Positions 53,738-62,900 of a DNA stretch of 64,000 nt are shown here, in pieces; position 1 is the stretch's first letter, and each line of letters starts with the position of its first letter. Made by a program: the position numbers and the translations under genes. This DNA is from Gammaproteobacteria bacterium (lineage in GTDB: Bacteria > Pseudomonadota > Gammaproteobacteria > Pseudomonadales > Cellvibrionaceae). The notes beneath the pieces were generated by a model. That model had not been told where the DNA came from, searched no databases, and saw nothing but the letters and a program-made list of their open reading frames with translations. Where the stretch lies: the NCBI GenBank assembly GCA_004173475.1, contig SEBU01000001.1:248001-312000 (forward strand), read 5' to 3'.

Positions 53738-54588
53738 AAATCACCGCTGAGGATGTGCTTAACGCACGAATTTTGATCGTAGACGATCAGCAGCCCAACA
53801 TAATGGTGCTGGAGGAACTTTTGAGCGAAGAAGGTTATACCAACGTAAGCTCAACAACGAATCCGGTGGAAGTACCTGGCCTGCATCGTAAAAATAATTA
53901 CGATTTAATTTTGTTAGATTTACAAATGCCGGAGATGGATGGCTTCCAGGTAATGGAATGCCTAAAGGCAAACGATCAGGAAGCTTACATTCCGGTTATT
54001 GTTCTCACTGCGCAACCTGGTCACAAACTGCGTGCGCTGCAAGGGGGAGCAAAAGATTTTATCAGCAAACCCTTTGACATCATCGAAGTTAAAACGCGTA
54101 TTCACAATATGCTTGAAGTTCGTTTGCTCTATAAAAAACTCGAAGACTACAGCAAGATCCTGGAAGAAACTGTACAGGAGCGCACCGCTGAATTGCGTGA
54201 AAGCGAAGCGCGTTTTCGCAGCTTGACTGAGCTCGCCTCCGATTGGTATTGGGAACAGGATGAGACCGGAAAATTTACCAAAGTTTCTGGGCCTGTTCTG
54301 GAAATGTTGGGCATTCAGGTTGATTCATTTGTGGAAAATGCACCGAAAGGAACTGCGGTTATTGCAGATCCAAATGGGTGGAATGAACATGAGCGCAAAG
54401 CACTACAAGATATTATTGCTGCGCGCGAACCCTTCATTGATTTTTCTTTCAGCCGAAAATTGCCTGACGGAAACGTTCATTACTATCGTGTAAGCGGCGA
54501 ACCCATGTTCGATCAAGCGAGCCGTTTTATCGGCTATCGCGGTATCGGAATTCAATGTCAAGAAATGCCAGTCGCGCATAAAGGATAA
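53734..54588 (+). CDS. Response regulator, receiver - PAS
   Basis: A 284-residue protein. The receiver (~12-130) is complete: VDDQQPN acidic pocket, Asp62 (LILLDLQMPEMDG), Thr in VLTAQ, Lys in ISKPFD. A coiled-coil (~140-165; EETVQERTAELRESEARFRS) leads to a PAS domain (~165-275; SDWYWEQDETGKFTKVSG). There is no DNA-binding or enzymatic output, so it probably passes the signal to another protein. It overlaps the kinase gene upstream and the Crp-like gene downstream (TAATG). Confidence 0.92.
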   Translation: MKITAEDVLNARILIVDDQQPNIMVLEELLSEEGYTNVSSTTNPVEVPGLHRKNNYDLILLDLQMPEMDGFQVMECLKANDQEAYIPVIVLTAQPGHKLRALQGGAKDFISKPFDIIEVKTRIHNMLEVRLLYKKLEDYSKILEETVQERTAELRESEARFRSLTELASDWYWEQDETGKFTKVSGPVLEMLGIQVDSFVENAPKGTAVIADPNGWNEHERKALQDIIAAREPFIDFSFSRKLPDGNVHYYRVSGEPMFDQASRFIGYRGIGIQCQEMPVAHKG

Positions 54589-55310
54589 TGATGCAGCTAC
54601 CTACTAATAGCCTTATACAAAATCGTCTTCTCGCCGCACTTAGTGAGCAGGAACTCGCTCGCATTGCAACACGAATGGATTTGGTAACGCTACGCCTTGG
54701 TGAGATGCTCTACGAACCTAACCAACAATTACAGTTCGCCTATTTTCCAACGACCAGCATTATTTCATTACATTATGTAACTGAAACGGGTGCTTCTGCA
54801 GAAGCTGCGGGTGTAGGTAATGAAGGTATGGTTGGTGTTCCACTTATTTTGGGCGGTAACACCACACCAAGTTCTGCGGTTGTACAAACTGCGGGCCAAG
54901 CTTATCGACTTGATCGTCATATTTTAAAAGCCGAGTTTACCAGTGGCTCTGGTTTAATGAATCGCTTGCTGTTGCGATACATTCAAGCACTTATGACACA
55001 AATGTTCCAAACCGCTGCCTGTAATCGCCATCATTCAGTCGAACAACAATTGTGTCGCTGGTTGTTATTAACGGTTGATCGCATTCCTAGCGGTGAATTA
55101 AAAATGACGCAGGAATTAGTTGCCAACATGTTAGGTGTGCGTCGTGAAAGCGTTACGGAAGCCGCCGGTGCATTGCAAAACTCCGGTTGTATTCGCTACC
55201 GACGTGGCCACATCGCCGTGCTTGATAGAAAAAAGTTAGAAGTTCGCTCTTGCGAATGTTACGGCGTTGTGAAGAAAGAATTGGATCGTCTTATAGGTAA
55301 TGTAAGTTAA
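54588..55310 (+). CDS. Crp/Fnr-family transcription regulator
   Basis: A 240-residue regulator. The N-terminal cyclic nucleotide-like barrel (~20-145) has the NEGMVGVPLILGG variant rather than the Arg/Glu phosphate-binding cassette of Crp, so cAMP binding is unlikely. The helix-turn-helix (~165-215) reads MTQELVANMLGVRRESVTEA and GALQNSGCIRYRRG. A Cys pair (SCECYG) lies near the C-terminus. The ATG overlaps the previous stop (TAATG), tying it to the two-component genes. Targets are unknown. Confidence 0.9.
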   Translation: MMQLPTNSLIQNRLLAALSEQELARIATRMDLVTLRLGEMLYEPNQQLQFAYFPTTSIISLHYVTETGASAEAAGVGNEGMVGVPLILGGNTTPSSAVVQTAGQAYRLDRHILKAEFTSGSGLMNRLLLRYIQALMTQMFQTAACNRHHSVEQQLCRWLLLTVDRIPSGELKMTQELVANMLGVRRESVTEAAGALQNSGCIRYRRGHIAVLDRKKLEVRSCECYGVVKKELDRLIGNVS

Positions 55311-55623
55311 TATTTGAAGTAATGATTAAACCATCGCTGACATAAGCTCGAAAAAATATCTATTGAAACAGGTATTTTTTCGAGCTTAATATTTTTTAAA
55401 AATTATCGTAAAACTTTCTCCATATCCTTCCCTCAAAATATTTCCAGACATCTATTCATTGATGTTCCCATGTTTGTTCGTCATCAAATTTTACAAAATA
55501 ACTGAGTTAGTCACCACACAGATGAAAGCTTCGCTTAAGCCTAACATAGACTTGCAAATTTCCGCGACAAATAAAATTTAGTAGTTTTTATAGGCGCACC
55601 GAATTTACCTTCAGTGGAGAATA
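55311..55623. other. Intergenic region with terminator and BON-gene leader
   Basis: Starts with a strong terminator (55344-55400). The rest is AT-rich with no supported ORF and should carry the promoter of the triple-BON gene. Confidence 0.5.
55344..55400 (+). terminator. Rho-independent terminator after Crp-family gene
   Basis: A perfect 15-bp stem (55344-55358 and 55373-55387), 14-base loop, then a T-rich tract at 55391-55396. Confidence 0.82.
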
Positions 55624-55626
55624 ATG

Positions 55627-56454
55627 ATGAAAACTTCCGTTATCGGATTATTTAAAAAACCTCTTTTAGTTTTAACCTTATTAACCACTTCGTGCTTCTC
55701 CTATGCTGACGCAAAACAGGAAATTCTTGACGCACGTCAGGAAACCCAAATATGGACAACTTATGCATTAAGCCCTTACCTTCGCGCTAACGATCTGAAA
55801 GTTAGCGTACATAACGGTAAAGCAACAATTTCAGGCAATGTAGATGAAGAAGTCAGTAAGGATTTAGCAAAAGAAATTGCCTTGGGTGTTAACGGTATTA
55901 AAGAAGTAGACAACCAGATTAAAGTTCAAGCAGATGCTAATCCAAAGCGTTCAACCAATTACGGGGAGACGGTTGATGACATTACTATAACATCGGCTGT
56001 TAAATCGAAATTGTTCTGGAGCAAATATTCCTACCTCGCTACCAAAGTTGAAACTAAAAATGGAAGCGTATCTTTAAGTGGAACCGTAGATTCGAAAGAA
56101 GCGCGCGATCTGGCAGGCCGTTTGGCATCAAACACGCGTGGTGTTACTAACGTAAAAAATCAAATTGCTATCGAAGATAAGAGTGGCGATAAATCCAGCG
56201 CAGGCGCCAAAGTGAAAAACGTTGCAACCGAGACAGGTAAAGTTGTTGAAGATGCGTGGATTACCGCAAAAGTGAAATCTAACTTCCTTTATTCCAGCAA
56301 CGTAAGCGGCTCTGCTATTGATGTTTCAACTAATGCGGGTGTGGTCACTTTGAAAGGCGGTGTTAGCAGCGGTACTGAACGCGCGCTAGCCATTGAGCTT
56401 GCCGAGAATGTACGCGGAGTTAAAAGCGTTGACGCAAAAGGCTTAACTTTTTAA
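55627..56454 (+). CDS. Periplasmic protein with three BON domains
   Basis: A 275-residue exported protein with a signal peptide (cleavage near SYA/D, ~28), then three BON domains: ~40-100 (LKVSVHNGKATISGNVDEEV), ~115-180 (ITSAVKSKLFWSKYSYLATK) and ~205-275 (GVVTLKGGVSSGTERALAIE). It resembles OsmY with one extra copy. BON proteins are thought to bind membranes and help under osmotic stress. Two ATGs lie in tandem (55624, 55627); the second has better spacing to GGAG. Confidence 0.9.
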   Translation: MKTSVIGLFKKPLLVLTLLTTSCFSYADAKQEILDARQETQIWTTYALSPYLRANDLKVSVHNGKATISGNVDEEVSKDLAKEIALGVNGIKEVDNQIKVQADANPKRSTNYGETVDDITITSAVKSKLFWSKYSYLATKVETKNGSVSLSGTVDSKEARDLAGRLASNTRGVTNVKNQIAIEDKSGDKSSAGAKVKNVATETGKVVEDAWITAKVKSNFLYSSNVSGSAIDVSTNAGVVTLKGGVSSGTERALAIELAENVRGVKSVDAKGLTF

Positions 56455-56835
56455 TACAGAAATTAGCACTGAAAATGATATTGAAAAATCGATCTTGAGT
56501 TTAAATCAGATTAACAAATAAGGGATTATATAAAAAATACCAATTAGATATGACTAAAAAGGAAAGGAGTTGAACAACAACGACATAGCGAAAAGTCTTA
56601 CGCGTTGTTTAAACTCAATCTCAGTAAGAAACAAAAATGGGCCTTCACATATTCAGGGCCCATTTTTTCATTTTATCCATTATCTCTTGTCCGTCATTTT
56701 CTCATTATTATTTATTTTTTTTATGACAGTTGCTTTAGCTCTACAAAGTGGCTCACGCGACAAGCCACTCGTTTCGCTTTCACTTACTGGATATTTTTCT
56801 CAGATGATTAAGGGGCATAAACCATCCAAGAAAAA
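56455..56835. other. Convergent intergenic region after BON and recA genes
   Basis: Contains a strong two-way hairpin (56633-56669). A frame at 56570-56839 begins with TTG directly on the ribosome-site-like sequence and runs through the hairpin, so it is not taken as a gene. Confidence 0.55.
56633..56669. terminator. Bidirectional terminator of the triple-BON gene and recA
   Basis: Perfect 11-bp stem AAAAATGGGCC/GGCCCATTTTT with a 13-base loop and T-runs in both directions. It lies about 170 bp beyond the recA stop, so recA is monocistronic. Confidence 0.85.
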
Positions 56836-57885
56836 TTAGTCTTCCGAAGCTTCCATATCATCGGAATCTGGACCAACAGCACTTAATGATAAGGCTGGAG
56901 ACTCCAACAACTCGGCGCGAACTCTTTTCTCAAGTTCACTAGCAACAGCAGCATTCTCTTGTAAAAACTTCATCACATTGTTTTTACCTTGACCGATTTT
57001 GTTGCCTTGGTAGCTGTACCATGCACCAGCTTTATCAATCATGCCCAGCTTCACGCCGTAATCAATCACTTCACCCAAACGGTTAATACCGCTGCCGTAA
57101 AGAATCTGGAATTCGGCTTGTTTAAAAGGTGGCGCAACTTTGTTTTTAACAACTTTCACACGGGTTTCGGAACCAATAACTTCTTCACCTTCTTTTACCG
57201 CACCGGTACGGCGAATATCCAAACGTACAGAAGCGTAAAATTTAAGTGCGTTACCACCAGTTGTGGTTTCAGGGTTACCGAACATAACACCAATTTTCAT
57301 ACGAATCTGGTTAATAAAAATCACTAGGCAGTTCGCATTTTTAATATTGCCGGTAATTTTACGCAACGCTTGCGACATCAAACGTGCCTGCAAACCTACG
57401 TGGTGATCACCCATTTCACCTTCAATTTCGGCGCGCGGCGTCAGCGCAGCAACCGAGTCAACAATGAGTACATCCACAGCACCAGAGCGCACCAGCATGT
57501 CTGTCACTTCCAGCGCCTGCTCACCGGTATCCGGCTGAGAAATAATAAGATCCTCAACATTCACGCCTAATTTGGCCGCGTAAAGCGGATCAAGGGCATG
57601 CTCGGCATCAATAAACGCACAAGTACCACCGGCGCGTTGCGCTTCAGCAATAACCTGCAAGGTTAATGTGGTTTTACCGGATGACTCTGGGCCGTAAATC
57701 TCAACAATACGACCTTTCGGTAAACCGCCAATCCCCAAGGCTACGTCCAAGCCTATGGAACCGGTAGAAATAGAAGGAATAGCGACCTGCTCTTTGTCGC
57801 CCATACGCATCACAGTCCCTTTGCCAAACTGACGTTCAATTTGGGTTAACGCGGCCAATAAGGCCTTTTCTTTGTTCGCATCCAT
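56836..57885 (-). CDS. recA: RecA recombinase
   Basis: RecA forms filaments on single-stranded DNA, drives strand exchange and triggers LexA self-cleavage. The 349-residue protein is full length and complete: Walker [10 protein letters not shown] (~67-75), Glu in [10 protein letters not shown], Walker [15 protein letters not shown], loop L1 [19 protein letters not shown]2 with [20 protein letters not shown], and an acidic C-terminal tail ([10 protein letters not shown]). LexA-box-like sites lie ~110-140 bp upstream. recX does not follow; instead a terminator closes the transcript. Confidence 0.99.
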   Translation of the reverse strand: MDANKEKALLAALTQIERQFGKGTVMRMGDKEQVAIPSISTGSIGLDVALGIGGLPKGRIVEIYGPESSGKTTLTLQVIAEAQRAGGTCAFIDAEHALDPLYAAKLGVNVEDLIISQPDTGEQALEVTDMLVRSGAVDVLIVDSVAALTPRAEIEGEMGDHHVGLQARLMSQALRKITGNIKNANCLVIFINQIRMKIGVMFGNPETTTGGNALKFYASVRLDIRRTGAVKEGEEVIGSETRVKVVKNKVAPPFKQAEFQILYGSGINRLGEVIDYGVKLGMIDKAGAWYSYQGNKIGQGKNNVMKFLQENAAVASELEKRVRAELLESPALSLSAVGPDSDDMEASED

Positions 57886-58385
57886 TTAACACCTCAACGT
57901 AATTAAAAAGTAATTTTAAAAGTCACTGGGTGTGTGGTCTCTTGCCACTCTTAGGTCTACCCCAGCTATGAGGATAGCCTACACCAAAAAAACTGTATGC
58001 GCAAACAGTACTGTTGTTATATGCAGTATTTTATCAATGGATAATACGTGGCTTATGAATTGCGCGACAGCCAACCTGAACAACCTTAAACTCATGTAAA
58101 AATGGCACATGCCGGGGACGGATTACAGCTCAACTCCCTTAATAGCAAGGAGTAGCAAGGAGTACCTAGGATTCAAAGTGCTCGTGTTCAGATCTTTCTG
58201 ATTTTAATTAGTTTAAGAAGTTGTGCCCGGAACAGGATACCCGGTACGCCTACACTTCCCTGACGAGATGCTATAAAGTATCGCGCCTGCCGAACACTCA
58301 ATAGAATCCGCTTATGACCCTCAGCTAAACCTAAAAAAATCACCATGTTAGTTTGCGTTTCTCTTTGTGCCTTAACGGAATATCC
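57886..58385. other. Divergent region between recA and the CPA2 antiporter
   Basis: Contains two LexA-type boxes (57993-58026), a possible recA promoter, and a small direct repeat (AGCAAGGAGT twice, near 58144-58163). A minus-strand frame at 58188-58403 overlaps the antiporter start and has no ribosome site. Confidence 0.55.
57993..58026 (-). promoter_or_regulatory. Two tandem LexA (SOS) boxes upstream of recA
   Basis: Both match CTG-N10-CAG: CTGTATGCGCAAACAG (57993-58008) and CTGTTGTTATATGCAG (58011-58026). They are offset by 18 bp. On the minus strand a weak promoter, TTGCGC - 17 bp - TAGGCT, overlaps the proximal box. The spacing to the recA start (~110 bp) is usual. Confidence 0.75.
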
Positions 58386-59825
58386 ATGACCAAAACCAAG
58401 CAAAGCTTTTCCTATCTATTTATTACCGGAGGCCTTATTGGCCTTATTTACTGGATTATCGTGTTTGGTGAAAAATTACATCCGAAATTGGCAGCAGCTG
58501 CACCGAATGCCGATACTGCGAACAGCCAATGGACAAACTTTCTCAACGGACTCGCCAATAATCTTCATCACCCGCTCGCAATTTTGCTTGCTCAAATTGC
58601 GACAATTATTCTGGTAGCACGTGTATTCGGTTGGGTGTGTACAAAAATAAAACAACCTGTCGTTGTAGGTGAAATGATTGCAGGTATATTGTTGGGGCCA
58701 TCTCTTGTAGGTATGCATTTTCCGGAACTTTCCGCCAATTTATTTCCGAAATCCTCATTGGGAAATTTGCAGTTTGTCAGCCAGATTGGGCTGATTTTAT
58801 TTATGTATATTGTTGGAATGGAAATCAGTTTAAAAACATTGCGCGATAAAGCTTACGACGCAGTGATAATTAGTCACGCAAGTATTTTTATTCCCTTCAC
58901 GCTCGGCGTCGGTCTATCCTATTTCCTTTACACACAGTTTGCGCCACCCGGAGTTTCCTTTTCTGTTTTTGCATTGTTTAGCGGTATCGCTATGAGCATT
59001 ACGGCGTTTCCGGTGCTCGCGAGAATTGTTCAGGAACGCGGCATTAATAAAACCAAACTTGGAACAATTTCACTCACCTGCGCTGCTGCTGACGATGTAA
59101 GTGCGTGGTGTATTCTCGCGGCACTCATTGCTTTTGTTAAAGCGGGTACTTTTATTAATGGTTTGTTTACGGTCGTGATGGCGATTGGCTACGTGACAAT
59201 AATGATCAAAGTCGTGCGGCCATTTTTACAGCGTGTTAGCGAAAAACACTCAACAGCCGAAGGAATGACTCGTCCTGTTATTGCGATTTTCTTTTTGGTA
59301 TTAATTCTATCGGCTTACACCGCAGAGATCATTGGCATACACGCATTGTTCGGCGCATTTATGGCCGGCGCGATCATGCCCGACTCTGAAAGTTTCAGAA
59401 AAATATTTATTGATAAGGTGCAAGATGTTGCTTTAGTACTGTTGTTGCCGCTGTTCTTCGTATTCACCGGCCTGCGCACTCAAATTGGATTACTGAACGA
59501 TCCTTACCTGTGGCAAATCACCGCGCTAATTGTGTTCACTGCCGTGTTAGGAAAATTTGTTGGCAGCGCGCTAGCCGCAAAATATGTTGGCCAGAGCTGG
59601 AAAGATAGTTTATCCATAGGTGCCTTGATGAATACGCGTGGGCTCATGGAATTAGTGGTGTTAAATATTGGTTACGATCTGGGCGTATTATCCGCAGAAA
59701 TTTTTGCGATGATGGTATTAATGGCGATAATCACTACTTGTATGACGGGGCCAGCGCTGGATTTGATTAACAAAACGTTCAAAAATAAAACACAAGAAAA
59801 TTCTGCGGTTGCTAAATCTCTCTAA
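58386..59825 (+). CDS. CPA2-family cation/proton antiporter
   Basis: A 479-residue inner-membrane protein with ~12-13 hydrophobic segments. Family signatures are GEMIAGILLGPSLVG, FVSQIGLILFMYIVGMEISL and the ion-binding Asp pair in CAAADDVSAWCILAAL. Unlike KefB/KefC it has no C-terminal TrkA-N/RCK domain; it ends ~20 residues after the last helix. So it is more like plain Na+/H+ or K+/H+ antiporters. The ATG at 58386 has a GGA site; the frame is open to 58353. A terminator follows. Confidence 0.9.
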   Translation: MTKTKQSFSYLFITGGLIGLIYWIIVFGEKLHPKLAAAAPNADTANSQWTNFLNGLANNLHHPLAILLAQIATIILVARVFGWVCTKIKQPVVVGEMIAGILLGPSLVGMHFPELSANLFPKSSLGNLQFVSQIGLILFMYIVGMEISLKTLRDKAYDAVIISHASIFIPFTLGVGLSYFLYTQFAPPGVSFSVFALFSGIAMSITAFPVLARIVQERGINKTKLGTISLTCAAADDVSAWCILAALIAFVKAGTFINGLFTVVMAIGYVTIMIKVVRPFLQRVSEKHSTAEGMTRPVIAIFFLVLILSAYTAEIIGIHALFGAFMAGAIMPDSESFRKIFIDKVQDVALVLLLPLFFVFTGLRTQIGLLNDPYLWQITALIVFTAVLGKFVGSALAAKYVGQSWKDSLSIGALMNTRGLMELVVLNIGYDLGVLSAEIFAMMVLMAIITTCMTGPALDLINKTFKNKTQENSAVAKSL

Positions 59826-59836
59826 TAAATATGTAC

Positions 59837-59874
59837 AAAAAAACTGCCCGTCACTTTTAATGGCGGGCAGTTTT
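59837..59874. terminator. Bidirectional terminator between antiporter and hybrid kinase
   Basis: Stem AAAACTGCCCG/CGGGCAGTTTT (59840-59850 and 59864-59874) with A/T tracts on both sides. It serves the converging genes. Confidence 0.85.
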
Positions 59875-59919
59875 GCAATAAACGTAAAATACAAAAAATT
59901 TTTCGTTAAACCAATTCAG

Positions 59920-62900
59920 CTAAGACGCTTCCAAAGTCGATAACAAATTTTGCAATGATCCCATACTCACAGGTTTGGTCATATGCACACTAAAGCCCGC
60001 AGCTTTACTTTCATCACGATCACTCTTGTTGCCATAACCCGTCATTGCAATTAAAAATAAATCCTCATCTACTACTTTTTTCAGCTCGACGGCCAGTTGA
60101 TGTCCACTCATTCCTGGTAAACCTATATCGAGTAGTGCTACGTCTGGCTTAAACGTACGGGCGATTTCCAAACCAGAAAATCCGTCGTAGGCGAAGGTAA
60201 CTTCATGGCCCCACATCTCAATTAGTTCAGAAATACTGTTTGCAGAATCGACATTATCATCGACTACGAGCACGCGCCTGGCTTTAAAACTTGCAGGAAG
60301 ATCAGCATCGGAATCTTCTTGTTCGTCGATTTGTGTTGCTTGATTCATCAATGGTAGATGCACAGTAAATTCGCTACCTTGCCCAGCACCATTGCTGGCA
60401 GCAAACACTGAACCGCCGTGACCTTGCACGATTTGTCGCACCAGAGTCAAGCCTATGCCCAAACCACCCTCCGCACGAGTTCGGGTTGCGTCGGATTGAA
60501 CAAATAAATCAAATACGTGTGGCAAAATATTAGAGGTAATACCAGCACCGTTATCAATGACTTTAATAATGGCATCAGTCTCACTTGCCGATACGGTCAG
60601 CGAAATACGCCCTCCACGATCAGTATATTTTCCGGCGTTATTGAGCAAGTTGTTAAAGACTTGCTCCAAACGAGTTCCATCGCCATTAACCGTTAACGGC
60701 AAATCCTCTGGAATAACTACCGTGAGTTGGTGTCCTCGCTGTTCCATGTAAGGTGTTACTGAACTCGCTACATGTTTTAAAAGATCGCCGAGTAATACAG
60801 GTTTGCGTTCCAGTAAAAGTTGCCCGCGAGTTATGCGGGAAATATCCATCAAATCGTTTACCAAACGCGTCAGAGTCGTTACCTGCCGATCAATCATGTC
60901 CAATGGCGTTTGCAAATTTTTATCGTGACTGCGTTTATTTATTAACTCGACCGCATTGCGAATAGGTGCGAGCGGATTGCGCAACTCATGAGCGAGCATG
61001 GCAATATATTCATCTTTACGTTGATGATCGGCTTGCAAGTTATGGAATTTTTCCTCGTTGAGGGTTACATCATCAAAGGCTAATAACAAACGTGCAGATC
61101 GGTGATCCAACGCGGGAACTTTACGCGCATTCACCATCACCGTTCTCTCACCTACATTCGGGAAATGATTTTGTGTTTTGAACGCACCGAAGGGCATTTG
61201 TCCGGTAACTACTTTTTCAAGTAATTGGCGAAGCTCTGCGATATCCCACTCACCATCACCCAACTCGAACAACCGACGATTCAAAGTTGTACCGGGGTTC
61301 GTCAGGAACGTATCGTAAAATGCATGGTTCGCACGATGAATCGTTAAGGTCTGATCCAATACTAATAACGGATGGAATACAGTGTCGATTACCGACTCCG
61401 CATAAATCGCATGGAAATCCGCTTCCTTACGCGCACGTGCTAACTCGTTGTTGAGCAGATGAAGTTCTCTGGTTCGGCTAAGCAATTCTTCATTGGCTGT
61501 CGTTAACTCTTCGTTAGACGCCTGTAATTCTTCACGCGCCGTAATGAGTTCCTCGTTGCCACTCAGAAACTCCTCATTAGCGGATTGCAACTCTTCTTGC
61601 GCCGAGCGAGATTCTTCAAGCGCAGCTTCATAAGCTTCATTGGTCGCGTGCAAATAATCGCGCAAACTTTCAAGCTCTTCTTCGAGCTGACGTATACGAA
61701 TATCTTTGTCTGACTCAGGAATATCCGGGCGCCCTTCCGGTTTTGACGGGCGAGAATTCGCATCAAATAAAATCAAACAAAAACTGGTTTTGGTAGCGGG
61801 TTCGCGCAAAGGAATAACTTCTAATGTTCCTTCTCGTGTACCAGCAGGTGTTTCAATTCGTAAATCACTTTTAAAGACCGTAGCACCGGTTTGCTGAGCT
61901 TCTTTAATAACCGGCATCAACTGAAGCAAAATTCCCGGGTGTGCGACCTTATGCAAATTCAAGCTGGCAGTACCGCTAGCGTGTTCAAGATAAGGGCTGG
62001 TTTGTCCCCGAAATTGAACGATGTTCAACCTGTCATCCACCAAAATACTGGCCGGCGCAAAACGGGAAAGTAATAAGCCATCTGCCTTGCGCTGAACCTG
62101 ACTATTGTCCAGAAAAACACTGTGTAAGGGTTCAGGCGCCTTCGAGGTTTTCTTTTTGGGGTCCGCACTCATTACAGGCTCGATGGAGCCGCGTGCCGGC
62201 ATGGCGCGTTTGTAGAGCATGCGCTGACTGTTTTCAATGCGCTTAAAAAATTGGGTATCTTCGTCCGCATTTTCTGCAGGCCCCAGAATCAAAAAACCGT
62301 CTGGTTTCAGCGCGTAATGGAAGTGCCGCAGAACACGGCGCTGCAATCCCGAGTCGAGATAAATTAATAAATTACAACAGCTGATCAAATCCATTTTTGA
62401 AAATGGTGGATCGAGCGCTACGTTCTGCCTTGCGAACACGCAAAGTTCACGCACTTGTTTGGCGATACGATAGCGACGATTCTCGTGAACGAAATAGCGC
62501 TGTAAACGCGCCGACGAAACACGCTCGGCGATACTTTCCGCGTAGGAACCTTGACGCGCCTGTTCAATGGCAGCCTCATTAAGATCGGTACCAAAAATTT
62601 GAATCGTAATATCCTGTGCGCGCTCGCCGAGATGCTCCAGCAAACAGATTGCCAGGGAATAAACCTCTTCGCCTGTAGCGCAGGCGGGTACCCAGATTCG
62701 CAAGGGGTTTTCATGACTGCGATTCTTTAAAAGCGCAGGAAAAACGGTTTGCTTCAACGCGGTATAAATTGCTTCTTCGCGGAAAAAAGAGGTTACGCGA
62801 ATAAGCAAATCATCGTAGAGAGCCGCGAGTTCAACCGGATTATCGTGCAACACCTCAAGATAAGATTGCACATCCGTTTCATTGACTAAGGCCATGCGGC

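Noticed and set aside
56570-56839. 89-residue plus-strand frame between the BON gene and recA
   Set aside because: It starts with TTG directly against the GGAG sequence, runs through a strong terminator hairpin and overlaps the recA end.
58141-58165. Short direct repeat AGCAAGGAGT as an attachment site
   Set aside because: Too short, single locus, and no integrase or tRNA gene near.
58188-58403. 71-residue minus-strand frame before the antiporter
   Set aside because: Overlaps the antiporter start and has no ribosome site or domain.
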